Origin: Chloroflexota bacterium
GTDB lineage: Bacteria; Chloroflexota; Chloroflexia; Chloroflexales; Roseiflexaceae
Direction: 5' to 3'
DNA: 33,144 nt
Assembly (NCBI GenBank): GCA_018969485.1
Contig: JAGWYG010000032.1
Location: forward strand, 1 to 33,144
In this document: positions 7,498 to 15,218 of the stretch, in pieces
How positions within the stretch are numbered: the stretch's first letter is position 1
Layout: each line of letters starts with the position of its first letter
Notes under the pieces: generated by a model
The model's input: the letters and a program-made list of their open reading frames with translations, nothing else
Database searches by the model: none
What the model was told of the DNA's origin: nothing
Translations under genes and position numbers: made by a program

Positions 7498-9236
7498 GCG
7501 CGCTCGCGTAGCGCCGTCGCGCGGCGGAAATCGCGGATCATCAGCTCGGCGTTCCGCGTCTGGTTCCAGCGGCTGTCGGCCAGTTCATACAGCAGATCGA
7601 CGGTCGGCGCACGGCGGAGCGACTCGGCCAGGTGCCCGAGGCCGAATGCGATGGCGGCCGTCGTACCGCCGTCGGGCCGCGGCACCCTGAATTTCAGGTG
7701 TTTGCCGTCGGCCGTCGTCGAGATGTTCGTCGCAGTGATGCCCCGGCTGATGAACACGGGCGTGGGATTGCCCTGGCCGTGCGGCTCGAGCAGCGCGAGT
7801 TCGTCGAGCATGCTGGTCGTCCATGCCGCTGGCGCCAGTTCGGCGTGGTAGTACGTGACCGGCTCGCGGATGGTGGTGCCGAGGGTATCGCGGGCATGCT
7901 GCTGCATCCGTGCGGCGAAGCCGCCGAGCCGCTCCGTGGCGATGGTGAACCCGGCGGCGCCGGCATGCCCGCCATAGCGCACCAACCAGTCGTGACAGGT
8001 GCGCAGCGCAGCGATCATGTTGTACCCCTCGGGGGCGCGCGCCGAGCCGGTGGAATGCCCGTCGCCGCGGGCGACGACGATCGCCGGGCGCTGGTGGGCC
8101 TCGCACAGCCGGCCGGCGACCAGGCCGACGATGCCAGGCGGGATGGCGTCATCCTCGACGAACAGCAGCGCCTGCGCGAGCCCGCCGCCGGCCGCCAGCC
8201 GGTCGGCCGCCTGCCGGACGTGCGCCTCGGTGCTGGCCTTGCGGCCGTCGTTGAGCTCGCGGAGCTGTCTGGCGCGTTGCGCGGCGCGCGCCGGATCGTC
8301 GGCCAGCAGCAGCTCGTAGGCCAGCGCCGGCTCATCGATCCGGCCGGCCGCGTTGATCATCGGCCCCAGTTGGAAGCCGATGTCGCTGGCGCGGACATGC
8401 TCGGCGGTACACCTGGACGCGTCGATCAGCGCCCTGACGCCCGGACGCGCCGAGGTGCGCAGCGCCTGGATGCCCGCACGCACCAGGACGCGGTTCTCGT
8501 CGCGCAGCGGGCCCATGTCGGCGACGGTGCCCAGCGCCACGACGTCGAGCAGGTCGCGGCCGCGCAGCCCGGTGGCGCTCCGGCCGCCGCGAATGAGCGC
8601 CTGGACCAGCTTGTAGGCGATGCCGACGCCGACCAGACCCTTGAACGGGTAGCGGCAGCCGGGCTGCTTCGGGTTGATGATGGCCAGCGCCGGCGGCAGC
8701 TCGGCCGGCGGGTCGTGGTGGTCGGTGACGATCACGTCGATGCCGCGGCTGCGGGCGTGCGCCACCTCGGCGTGGTTGGTGATGCCGCAGTCGACAGTGA
8801 TCAGCAACCCGATGCCCGCGTCCGCCAGGCTGTCGATGGCGGTAAGGTTGAGCCCATAGCCTTCGCGGATCCGGTGCGGGATGTATGGCGTGATGTCTGC
8901 GCCCATCGCGCGCAGCGCCTGGACGAGCAACGCCACCGCGGTGATGCCATCGGCATCATAGTCGCCGTAGACTGCCATCGCCTGCTGGCCATCGATCGCC
9001 TGGTTGATGCGCTCGACGGCCTGCCGCATGCCGCGCAGCAGCATCGGATCGTGCAGCCCGCCGGCCCGCGGCTCGGTCGCGAGGAAATCGGCCAGCTCCG
9101 CCGCATCGCGCACACCTGCCTGGTATGCGATCGCCGCCACCAGCCGCGAATGCCCGTTGATCTGGTCGAAGAATGCCTCTGGAGGCGTCGGGTATGGCTC
9201 CCACCGACGATCGTTCGCCGACTTTCGCCCCGCCAT
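7494..9236 (-). CDS. recJ: Single-stranded-DNA-specific exonuclease RecJ
   Basis: The 5'-3' single-strand exonuclease of recombination and mismatch repair. The DHH-family motifs are all present: GDYDADG at 91-97, ITVDCG around 147-151, TDHHDPP at 171-177 and LGTVADMGPL further on. The DHHA1 domain motif GGHAGAAGFTI follows at about 421. An OB-fold-like region ends the protein. At 580 residues it has the standard length. The start at 9236 is supported by GAGG 6-8 bases upstream. It leads a run of three overlapping glycosyltransferase genes, an unusual neighbourhood for recJ, with a TATAAT box upstream. Confidence 0.95.
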   Translation of the reverse strand: MAGRKSANDRRWEPYPTPPEAFFDQINGHSRLVAAIAYQAGVRDAAELADFLATEPRAGGLHDPMLLRGMRQAVERINQAIDGQQAMAVYGDYDADGITAVALLVQALRAMGADITPYIPHRIREGYGLNLTAIDSLADAGIGLLITVDCGITNHAEVAHARSRGIDVIVTDHHDPPAELPPALAIINPKQPGCRYPFKGLVGVGIAYKLVQALIRGGRSATGLRGRDLLDVVALGTVADMGPLRDENRVLVRAGIQALRTSARPGVRALIDASRCTAEHVRASDIGFQLGPMINAAGRIDEPALAYELLLADDPARAAQRARQLRELNDGRKASTEAHVRQAADRLAAGGGLAQALLFVEDDAIPPGIVGLVAGRLCEAHQRPAIVVARGDGHSTGSARAPEGYNMIAALRTCHDWLVRYGGHAGAAGFTIATERLGGFAARMQQHARDTLGTTIREPVTYYHAELAPAAWTTSMLDELALLEPHGQGNPTPVFISRGITATNISTTADGKHLKFRVPRPDGGTTAAIAFGLGHLAESLRRAPTVDLLYELADSRWNQTRNAELMIRDFRRATALRERA

Positions 9237-9310
9237 GTGCGCCCTCGCGTATCGCGCCGTCGGCCCCGCCGATCTCGCGATCGCACCGCCGCCGCACTGC
9301 TGTGGCCAGC

Positions 9311-9319
9311 ATTATACCA
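9311..9319 (-). promoter_or_regulatory. Extended -10 promoter (TGG TATAAT) for recJ operon
   Basis: On the minus strand TATAAT (9316-9311) is preceded directly by TGG, giving an extended -10 element. There is no good -35 hexamer 17-18 bases upstream. A start site near 9304 would leave a leader of about 70 bases before recJ. It is the only strong candidate in the 136-bp gap between the oxidoreductase and recJ. Confidence 0.5.
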
Positions 9320-9372
9320 TCAGCGGCGGTGGCGCAGACGCGCCTGGCCGCGCCGCGCCGCCCGCGCCGGCA

Positions 9373-10449
9373 TCACTCGATGACCACCTCGCGGCCGAGC
9401 GTCGCCGAGCGGTAGCATGCGTCCAGCACCAGCGCGCGTCGCAGCCCGTCGGCCGCACCAGGGATCGCCGGGGCGCCGTCGCAGACCGCCGCGACGAAGC
9501 GCCGGATGACGGCCGTGTGGCCATCCTCGCCGCGTGGCACCCGTGGCACGCTGTCATGCGGCAGCCCGTGGACATCCGTGAACAGCCGGATGGTCTGATC
9601 CTGTGCGTAGTTCTTGATGGTGAGCTCGGCACCGCCCTCGGTGCCATACAGCACCACGCCGTAGTCATCGCCGGCGCTGCCATGGCTGGCCCAGCTCGCC
9701 TCGAGCAGCAGCGTCGTGCCGCCGGCGAGCCGCACGAACGCGGTGCCCAGATCCTCGACCTCGTAGGCCCCGCTGGCGCCGGTGGACTGTTTCGCCCCCC
9801 AGCCCTTGAGGCCGCGCGGGCCGAACTCGGCGTACGTCGCCGCGCTCACCGCCAGCGGGTCGGGTTCGCCCAGCAGGAACATCGCCATGTCCAGCACATG
9901 GACGCCGAGGTCGATCAGCGGGCCGCCGCCGGCCATCGCCTTGTTCACAAACCAGCTGCCGAGCCCGGGGATGCCCTGTCGGCGCATCCAGTACGCCTTG
10001 GCGTAATAGATGCGCCCGAGCGCCCCCGACGCCACGTAGTCCTTCAGCCATTGCACATCGCTGCGCTGGCGGTGGTTGAAGGCGATCATCAGGACCTTGC
10101 CCGCCGCCTCGGCGGCGGCGATCATCGCGCGGCCCTCGTCGGGCGTGCGCGCCAGCGGCTTCTCGACCAGCACGTGCTTGCCCGCCGCGAGCGCGGCGAT
10201 CGTCACCGGCGCATGCAGCGCATTCGGCACGCACACGCTCACGGCGTCGATATCGGGCTGCGCCAGGAGCTCCGCGTAGTCGCGGTAGGTGCGCCCGACG
10301 CCATGGCGGGCAGCCAGCGCCACCACGCGCTCGGTGTCGAGGCCGGCGATCGCGGCCAGTTCGACGTTGGGCAGCGCGGCATAGGCCTGGGCGTGAAACA
10401 TGCCGATGCCGGCGCCGATGACGCCGACGCGCAATCGATCGGAACTCAT
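9373..10449 (-). CDS. Gfo/Idh/MocA-family NAD(P)-dependent oxidoreductase
   Basis: A 358-residue dehydrogenase of the glucose-fructose oxidoreductase/inositol dehydrogenase family. The Rossmann motif VGVIGAGIGMFHA (8-20) binds NAD(P). LVEKPLA with E96-K97-P98 is the family's conserved EKP motif carrying the catalytic lysine. GGGPLIDLGVHVLDMAMFL is the C-terminal domain helix with the usual active-site Asp and His. Substrate, probably a sugar, inositol or sugar-nucleotide derivative, cannot be decided. The ATG at 10449 overlaps the upstream stop as ATGA. A longer open frame up to 10842 is a shadow over the preceding membrane protein. Confidence 0.9.
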   Translation of the reverse strand: MSSDRLRVGVIGAGIGMFHAQAYAALPNVELAAIAGLDTERVVALAARHGVGRTYRDYAELLAQPDIDAVSVCVPNALHAPVTIAALAAGKHVLVEKPLARTPDEGRAMIAAAEAAGKVLMIAFNHRQRSDVQWLKDYVASGALGRIYYAKAYWMRRQGIPGLGSWFVNKAMAGGGPLIDLGVHVLDMAMFLLGEPDPLAVSAATYAEFGPRGLKGWGAKQSTGASGAYEVEDLGTAFVRLAGGTTLLLEASWASHGSAGDDYGVVLYGTEGGAELTIKNYAQDQTIRLFTDVHGLPHDSVPRVPRGEDGHTAVIRRFVAAVCDGAPAIPGAADGLRRALVLDACYRSATLGREVVIE

Positions 10450-10895
10450 GATTCGGTCCTTCGCGCGTGGCCGCGCGTATGCTGGTGGAATACTCCCGCG
10501 AGGAATACGTCGAGCAACAGCAGCACGATGCCCTGGATGACGATGCCGACCCCGGCGGCGACCCGCCCGGCGCGGCCGGACGCGCGTCGGACGAGGGCGA
10601 GCCCGCCGGCGATGTAGCCGGCGTCGAGCACGCTGTTCAGCGCGAGGATCCGCCAGTCGCGCCGGGCTGCCTGCGCGACCGGCACCTGGTGCAGCGCCTG
10701 CCGGTTGGCATCGCGCCAGCCGTTGAGCGCCAGCGCCGCGTCGATCAGGCCCCATGCCAGCGCCTGGATGCCGATGCCGCGCAGCACGCGCGACGGCGCA
10801 GCCAGCGCGGCCGCCCCGAGCGCGGCGCTCGCCAGGCCCCACGCCAGCAGCCCACGCATCGCCAGCCGCTTCATCCGGTAGAAGTCCAGCGCCAT
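10446..10895 (-). CDS. Small four-helix membrane protein of unknown function
   Basis: A 149-residue protein with about four hydrophobic segments (roughly 12-33, 38-58, 83-103 and 108-131), separated by short basic or polar loops. One loop reads NGWRDANRQALHQ. The C-terminus is His/Arg-rich. I do not recognise the family with certainty; uncharacterised bacterial membrane families of this size and layout exist. It starts one base after the peptide deformylase stop and ends with a 4-base overlap into the oxidoreductase gene, so it is firmly embedded in the operon. That context gives no clear function. Confidence 0.75.
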   Translation of the reverse strand: MALDFYRMKRLAMRGLLAWGLASAALGAAALAAPSRVLRGIGIQALAWGLIDAALALNGWRDANRQALHQVPVAQAARRDWRILALNSVLDAGYIAGGLALVRRASGRAGRVAAGVGIVIQGIVLLLLDVFLAGVFHQHTRGHARRTES

Positions 10896-10896
10896 C

Positions 10897-11445
10897 TCAT
10901 CGCACCTTCAGCTCGGCGCTGCGGTCGACCAGCGTGGCCGGATCGCGCACGTGGTCGGTGAACAGCACGCCATCGAGGTGGTCGATCTCGTGCTGCAACG
11001 CCCGCGCCAGCAGGCCGTTCGCGCGTCGGATGCGCCGCCGGTGTCCCTGAGGGTCGACATAGTCGACCGACACCCAGTTCGCGCGCGGCACATCGGCATA
11101 CCAGCCGGGCATGCTCAGGCATCCCTCCTGGTCGGTCACCTGATGCGGCCCCAGTTGGGCGAGCGTCGGGTTCACCAGCGCATAGTGCTGCTCGGGCTCG
11201 AGCTCGATCACCCGGCCATCCGGCAACTCCTTCGTCAGCGCCGGAATGAAGATCACCGCCACGCGCAACGACACCCCGACCTGCGGCGCCGCCAGGCCCA
11301 CGCCATTCGCCGCGTGCATCGTCTCGACCATATCGGTGATCAGGCCGGCGAGCGGGGCGTCGAATCGCTGCACCGGCGCGGCATGCTGCCGCAGGATCGC
11401 CAGATCATCGGGTTGATCGACGCGCAAGATCCGTCGCACCGCCAT
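10897..11445 (-). CDS. def: Peptide deformylase
   Basis: Removes the formyl group from the N-terminal methionine of new proteins. All three metal/active-site motifs are present: GVGLAAPQVG (motif 1), EGCLSMPG (motif 2, metal-binding Cys) and QHEIDHLDG (motif 3, HExxH). At 182 residues the length is typical. I start it at the ATG at 11445 because GAGGGGG lies about 6 bases upstream. A GTG at 11460, directly after the phosphofructokinase stop, would add five residues with no better ribosome site. It follows pfk by 15 bases and precedes a small membrane protein by one base. Confidence 0.95.
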   Translation of the reverse strand: MAVRRILRVDQPDDLAILRQHAAPVQRFDAPLAGLITDMVETMHAANGVGLAAPQVGVSLRVAVIFIPALTKELPDGRVIELEPEQHYALVNPTLAQLGPHQVTDQEGCLSMPGWYADVPRANWVSVDYVDPQGHRRRIRRANGLLARALQHEIDHLDGVLFTDHVRDPATLVDRSAELKVR

Positions 11446-11460
11446 CGCCTGCCCCCTCAC

Positions 11461-12618
11461 TCAATACAGGAACATCGGCTTGCCGAGCATGTGCCGCACG
11501 CGCGGCCGATACGCCGCGGCGTCATACAGTTCCTCGACATCGACGCGCTTGGTGCCCTGGATGCAGGTATCCACCGGTACGGTGGTGTACTGGCCGGCCT
11601 GCAGCGCGACCATTCGGCCGGCATGGCCCTGCAGCAGCTGGTCCACCGCCAGGTTCCCGAACGAGATCGCCACCATCCGGTCGAGCGAATCCGGCGCGCC
11701 GGCGCGCATCAGGTACGCCAGTTGCTGGTTGACGATGTCGGCGCCGGTCAGTTGCTTGATCGCCTCGCCGGCGATCACGCCGATGCCACCGAGCTTGCGG
11801 TGGCCGTAGGCGTCTTCCTGGCCGTACTCGACGATCTGGCCGCCGAGCATCGACGCGCCCTCCGAGATCACCACGATCGAGTAGTTGCTCGGATTGCGCC
11901 GCTTGTCGGCCAATGCCAGTTCGGCCAGCCGCTCGATGTCGAACGGAACCTCCGAGATGATCGCGCGATCAGCATCCGACAGATACGCCGAGATCAGCGC
12001 CGTCTCGCCGGAATTGCGGCCGAACAGCTCGATCACGGCGATGCGCTCGTGCGAGCCGCTCGGCGTGCGCAGCGCATTGATCGCCTCGACGCTGCGCGTC
12101 ACCGCCGTCGAGAAGCCGATGCAGTAATCGGTGCCGAACACGTCGTTGTCCATCGTCTTGGGGATGGCGATGACGCGGACGCCTTCCTGGTGCAGGCGCA
12201 CCGCGAACGAGAGCGTGTCGTCGCCGCCGATCGGCACCAGCGCATCGATGCCCAGCTGCTCGATGGCGCGCAGCACGTGCGGCGTGCAGTCGGCCGTCTG
12301 CTTGGCGCCGGCGTACGCATACTTGCCCTCGAGGAATGCCGGCATCATATCCGGCCGGACGCGCGCCGGGTTCGTGCGCGAGGTGTGCAGGTGCGTGCCA
12401 CCGTAGCGGTCGATCGTGCGAACGTCAGCCGGCGTCAGCGTCTCGACCCACTCGGCCTGTTCTTCGGGATGGTCGGGATTGTAGTTGAGCAGGCCGCCCC
12501 AGCCGCGCCGGATGCCGACCACCTCGATCCCGGCGGCGGCGCAGCGGTTGACGACCGACTTGATGCACGGGTTCAGTCCGGGAACATCGCCGCCGCCAGT
12601 CAGGATGCCGATACGCAT
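11461..12618 (-). CDS. 6-phosphofructokinase with pyrophosphate-type active-site residues
   Basis: Phosphorylates fructose 6-phosphate at C1 in glycolysis. Family signatures are [10 protein letters not shown] (7-16), [10 protein letters not shown] (129-138), IPKTMDND (152-159) and the substrate loop ELFGRNSG. In characterised enzymes, Gly at the E. coli 104 position (GGDG) goes with ATP use. Asp there (GGDD), together with Lys at the 124 position (PKT), marks pyrophosphate-dependent enzymes. This protein has GGDD at 131-134 and PKT at 153-155, so PPi is the predicted phosphoryl donor; this is an inference and ATP use is not excluded. The 385-residue length fits the PFK group III range. The start at 12618 has GGAGG nine bases upstream. 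An 18-bp palindrome lies in its leader. Confidence 0.92.
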   Translation of the reverse strand: MRIGILTGGGDVPGLNPCIKSVVNRCAAAGIEVVGIRRGWGGLLNYNPDHPEEQAEWVETLTPADVRTIDRYGGTHLHTSRTNPARVRPDMMPAFLEGKYAYAGAKQTADCTPHVLRAIEQLGIDALVPIGGDDTLSFAVRLHQEGVRVIAIPKTMDNDVFGTDYCIGFSTAVTRSVEAINALRTPSGSHERIAVIELFGRNSGETALISAYLSDADRAIISEVPFDIERLAELALADKRRNPSNYSIVVISEGASMLGGQIVEYGQEDAYGHRKLGGIGVIAGEAIKQLTGADIVNQQLAYLMRAGAPDSLDRMVAISFGNLAVDQLLQGHAGRMVALQAGQYTTVPVDTCIQGTKRVDVEELYDAAAYRPRVRHMLGKPMFLY

Positions 12619-12652
12619 GAAGACGATCCTCCATCAGGTCGCTGTCGAACGA

Positions 12653-12670
12653 CGCCCGCACGTGCGGGCG
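12653..12670. other. Perfect 18-bp palindrome in the phosphofructokinase leader
   Basis: CGCCCGCAC directly followed by its complement GTGCGGGCG makes a perfect palindrome with a CACGTG centre. It sits 35 bases upstream of the pfk start and just inside the expected transcript start if TACAAT at 12683-12688 is the -10 box. It could be an operator for a dimeric regulator. It could also be a hairpin ending transcription from the upstream glycosidase gene. Confidence 0.6.
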
Positions 12671-12682
12671 CCACCGCATACC

Positions 12683-12688
12683 ATTGTA
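12683..12688 (-). promoter_or_regulatory. Possible -10 box (TACAAT) for pfk
   Basis: Minus-strand TACAAT in the 97-bp gap between the glycosidase-like gene and pfk. No convincing -35 hexamer lies 16-18 bases upstream, and there is no TGN extension. Weak on its own; the position is the main argument. Confidence 0.3.
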
Positions 12689-12715
12689 GCCGAAACTCGC
12701 TGCGGCGTGGCGCGG

Positions 12716-13975
12716 TCACGCGCGGCCCTGCTCGGCCTTGAGGCGCTGGTGCAGCCCCTGCAGCGCGATGAACGTCGGCCGGGGGCTCCAGTCGGGCGCC
12801 AGGATGCCGAACGATGCCTGCTCGTGCTCGGGATTGCCCTCGCCGCCCCACAGCACGGCGAAGTTCATATTCCACAGGAACATCGCGCTGAGCCAGGGCC
12901 GGCCCTGCTCGTCGCGATAGCGGGCATAGGCGCGCTCGACGGCGCGGCTGACGTAATCAGCCTGGCGCTCCAGCGAGATCAACTGGCCATACTCAAAGCC
13001 CGGCGTGTTGTTGGGCGTCGCCCAGCCGTACTCGGTCAGCCAGATCTGGCGATCCCCCAGGCCATACTCGAGCATCAGGGCGCGCGTATTCTCGACATGG
13101 CGGAAGTAGTGGGTCGGATGATCGTTCCAGCCGGGCCGGTCGCCGGGCTGTTCGGGATAGAGCCAGTCGGGATCATTGGCCGCCGCGCCGGGGTGAACCG
13201 CCTGGACATCGAAGTACTCGCGGATCATCCCGTCGCGGTAGCCGTACAGCAGCCGGAGGTACTCCTGGTCATCGATCGCCAGGGACTCGCTGGTGACGCC
13301 GGTCGACGAGGGTGCCGCCGCGACGACGATCAGGGTCGGATCGATCGCCTTGATCCGGCGGTAGCACGCCGCGAGGGTTTCGACATAGTTGCCCGCATCC
13401 TCGACGGTGATGCGTCCGCCGTTCTCGACCGCCAGGTTCGGCTCGTTCCAAATCTCGTAGGCGCCGATCGCGCGGCCGTAGCGGCGCGCCAGTTGTTCGA
13501 ACAGCGCCGCGAGCGCCTCGGGGTCGCGCGGTTTGCCGCCGTTCACCCCATAGAAATCGGGCGAGCGCACCACATTCACCAGCAGGCGGATGCCCGCGGC
13601 GGCGACGCTCTCGACGATCCGGTCGATCTCGTCCCACACGTAGTGGCCGGGCGAGTCTTCGATATCGCGCCAGTGCAACTGCTGGCGAAACCAGTCGAAG
13701 CCGGCGATTCCGGTGAGCGCCAGGACGCGATCGCGATCCGTGTAGAACAGGTGGCCGACCACGCCGAACTCAAGCCGTTCGAAGCCGAGCACCGGATGGC
13801 TCGGCGCCGGCAGCGGCGTCGGTTCCGGGGGGGCATCGGTGGGCGCGGGCGGCACCACAGTCGCCGTCTGCAGCGACGGCGCGAGGGCCTGCTGGGTCCA
13901 TGCGGCGAGCGCCGACGGCACCACGGCCATCGCCAGCAATGCCTTGCGGCGCTCGCGCTGTGCTCGGCTGGTCAC
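12716..13975 (-). CDS. Anchored clan GH-A glycoside hydrolase-like protein (GH39/GH5-like)
   Basis: A 419-residue exported protein. A basic N-terminus and a hydrophobic Ala/Val stretch (about 11-32) look like a signal peptide or anchor, followed by a Pro-rich linker (41-61). The TIM barrel shows both clan GH-A catalytic positions: YEIWNEPN with acid/base E178, and IWLTEYGW with nucleophile E315. FGVVGHLF marks the first strand. It probably trims or binds a surface glycan; the exact specificity is open. The start is GTG at 13975 with GAGGAG eight bases upstream. It lies 31 bases after the Wzt-type ATPase gene, so it belongs to the glycan export operon. Confidence 0.85.
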   Translation of the reverse strand: MTSRAQRERRKALLAMAVVPSALAAWTQQALAPSLQTATVVPPAPTDAPPEPTPLPAPSHPVLGFERLEFGVVGHLFYTDRDRVLALTGIAGFDWFRQQLHWRDIEDSPGHYVWDEIDRIVESVAAAGIRLLVNVVRSPDFYGVNGGKPRDPEALAALFEQLARRYGRAIGAYEIWNEPNLAVENGGRITVEDAGNYVETLAACYRRIKAIDPTLIVVAAAPSSTGVTSESLAIDDQEYLRLLYGYRDGMIREYFDVQAVHPGAAANDPDWLYPEQPGDRPGWNDHPTHYFRHVENTRALMLEYGLGDRQIWLTEYGWATPNNTPGFEYGQLISLERQADYVSRAVERAYARYRDEQGRPWLSAMFLWNMNFAVLWGGEGNPEHEQASFGILAPDWSPRPTFIALQGLHQRLKAEQGRA

Positions 13976-14006
13976 AGGGCCTGCTCCTCTCGCATCAGGG
14001 CGTCGC

Positions 14007-15218
14007 TCAGCCGAGCGTCACACGCCACTGGCCTTCCCCATCGAAGACACCGAAGCGCACGCGACCGACGGGATCGACGACCGAGAAGCGGTGCATCCGA
14101 TCCTGGTGGTCGAAGGGATGGATCAAGGCGTGATCGTAGGCGGCGACGGTCAGCAGGTAGGCTCCGGCGAGCAGCGGCAAGGCGGGCAGCCGGTAGTCGA
14201 TGGTGCCGCAGCCGCTGACGCTGGCGAGCTCGATGCCGTGATGGCGCGTATTGGGGCCGCTCAGCACGAGCCCGCCCTCGTGGTGGATCGCCAGGCCGAA
14301 CGCCGGCGACACGACCGGCTGGTGCGCCTGATAGTGCAGGCGAATGGTGAATGGCTGCCCGGTGATGCCGGTCGTCGTCGGCGCGCCCGAGGCGTCGAGC
14401 AGCGTCACCGCCGTGATCTCGAGCTCGCGGCTGCCGTAGCGCTGTGCACCATCGATGGCCGGCTGGCCGGTCTCGGCGGCGAGGCGGCGATTGACGTCGG
14501 CGAGGTACGCATCGACCACCTGGCTGGTCGGCCCGAGCGCCCGCGCCACGCCGCGATCGAGCCAGATGGCGCGATCGCACAGCGTCCGCACCGTCTCGAG
14601 CGCGTGCGTCACGAAGATGATCGTGCGCCCCTCGCGGCGGAAGGTGTAGATGCGCTCGAGGCATTTGCGCTGAAACGCCTCGTCGCCCACCGCCAGCACC
14701 TCATCGGTGATCAGGATCTCGGGATCGACGGCGGTGGCCACGGCGAACGCCAGCCGGGTGTACATGCCCGACGAGTAGTGCTTGACTTCCATGTCGAGGA
14801 AGTCGGCCATGTCGGCGAAGGCGACGATCTCATCGAGGCGTGCGTGCATGTCGCGCCGGCTCAGGCCGAGCAGCGAGCCGTAGAGGAAGATGTTGTCGCG
14901 GCCGGTGAGATCGGGGTGGAAGCCGCTGCCGAGCTCGAGCAGCGCCGCCACGCGGCCGCGGACGGCGACGCGCCCGGCGCTGGGGGCGAGGATGCGCGTC
15001 ATCAGTTTGAGCGTGGTGCTCTTGCCGGCGCCGTTGTGGCCCACCAGCGCGAAGCTCTCGCCTGCGGCGACGGTGAAGCTCACGTCGCGCAGCGCGTGGA
15101 ACGCGGGCGCCGCCGGGCGGGCCCGCCATGGCTGCAGGCGCGCACGCCAGCCGGGCGCCGCCGCGTGGCGCAGCGGGAAGTGCTTGCTCACCCGGTCGAA
15201 CTCGATCGCTGCGGTCAT
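14007..15218 (-). CDS. ABC transporter ATPase for polysaccharide export (Wzt-like) with C-terminal glycan-binding domain
   Basis: The energising subunit of an ABC glycan exporter. Walker A is GHNGAGKST at 60-68, the signature region is YSSGMYTRLAF (148-158), Walker B is ILITDE (168-173), and the switch His is in VTHALET (about 205). MTAAIEFDRVSKHFPLRHA and the insert before the first strand are typical of the O-antigen/teichoic-acid subfamily. The C-terminal 140 residues or so form a Wzt_C-like beta-sandwich that in Wzt binds the finished glycan end. The real start is the ATG at 15218, sharing its A with the upstream permease stop (TGATG). A longer open frame to 16040 is a shadow of the permease gene. 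Confidence 0.93.
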   Translation of the reverse strand: MTAAIEFDRVSKHFPLRHAAAPGWRARLQPWRARPAAPAFHALRDVSFTVAAGESFALVGHNGAGKSTTLKLMTRILAPSAGRVAVRGRVAALLELGSGFHPDLTGRDNIFLYGSLLGLSRRDMHARLDEIVAFADMADFLDMEVKHYSSGMYTRLAFAVATAVDPEILITDEVLAVGDEAFQRKCLERIYTFRREGRTIIFVTHALETVRTLCDRAIWLDRGVARALGPTSQVVDAYLADVNRRLAAETGQPAIDGAQRYGSRELEITAVTLLDASGAPTTTGITGQPFTIRLHYQAHQPVVSPAFGLAIHHEGGLVLSGPNTRHHGIELASVSGCGTIDYRLPALPLLAGAYLLTVAAYDHALIHPFDHQDRMHRFSVVDPVGRVRFGVFDGEGQWRVTLG

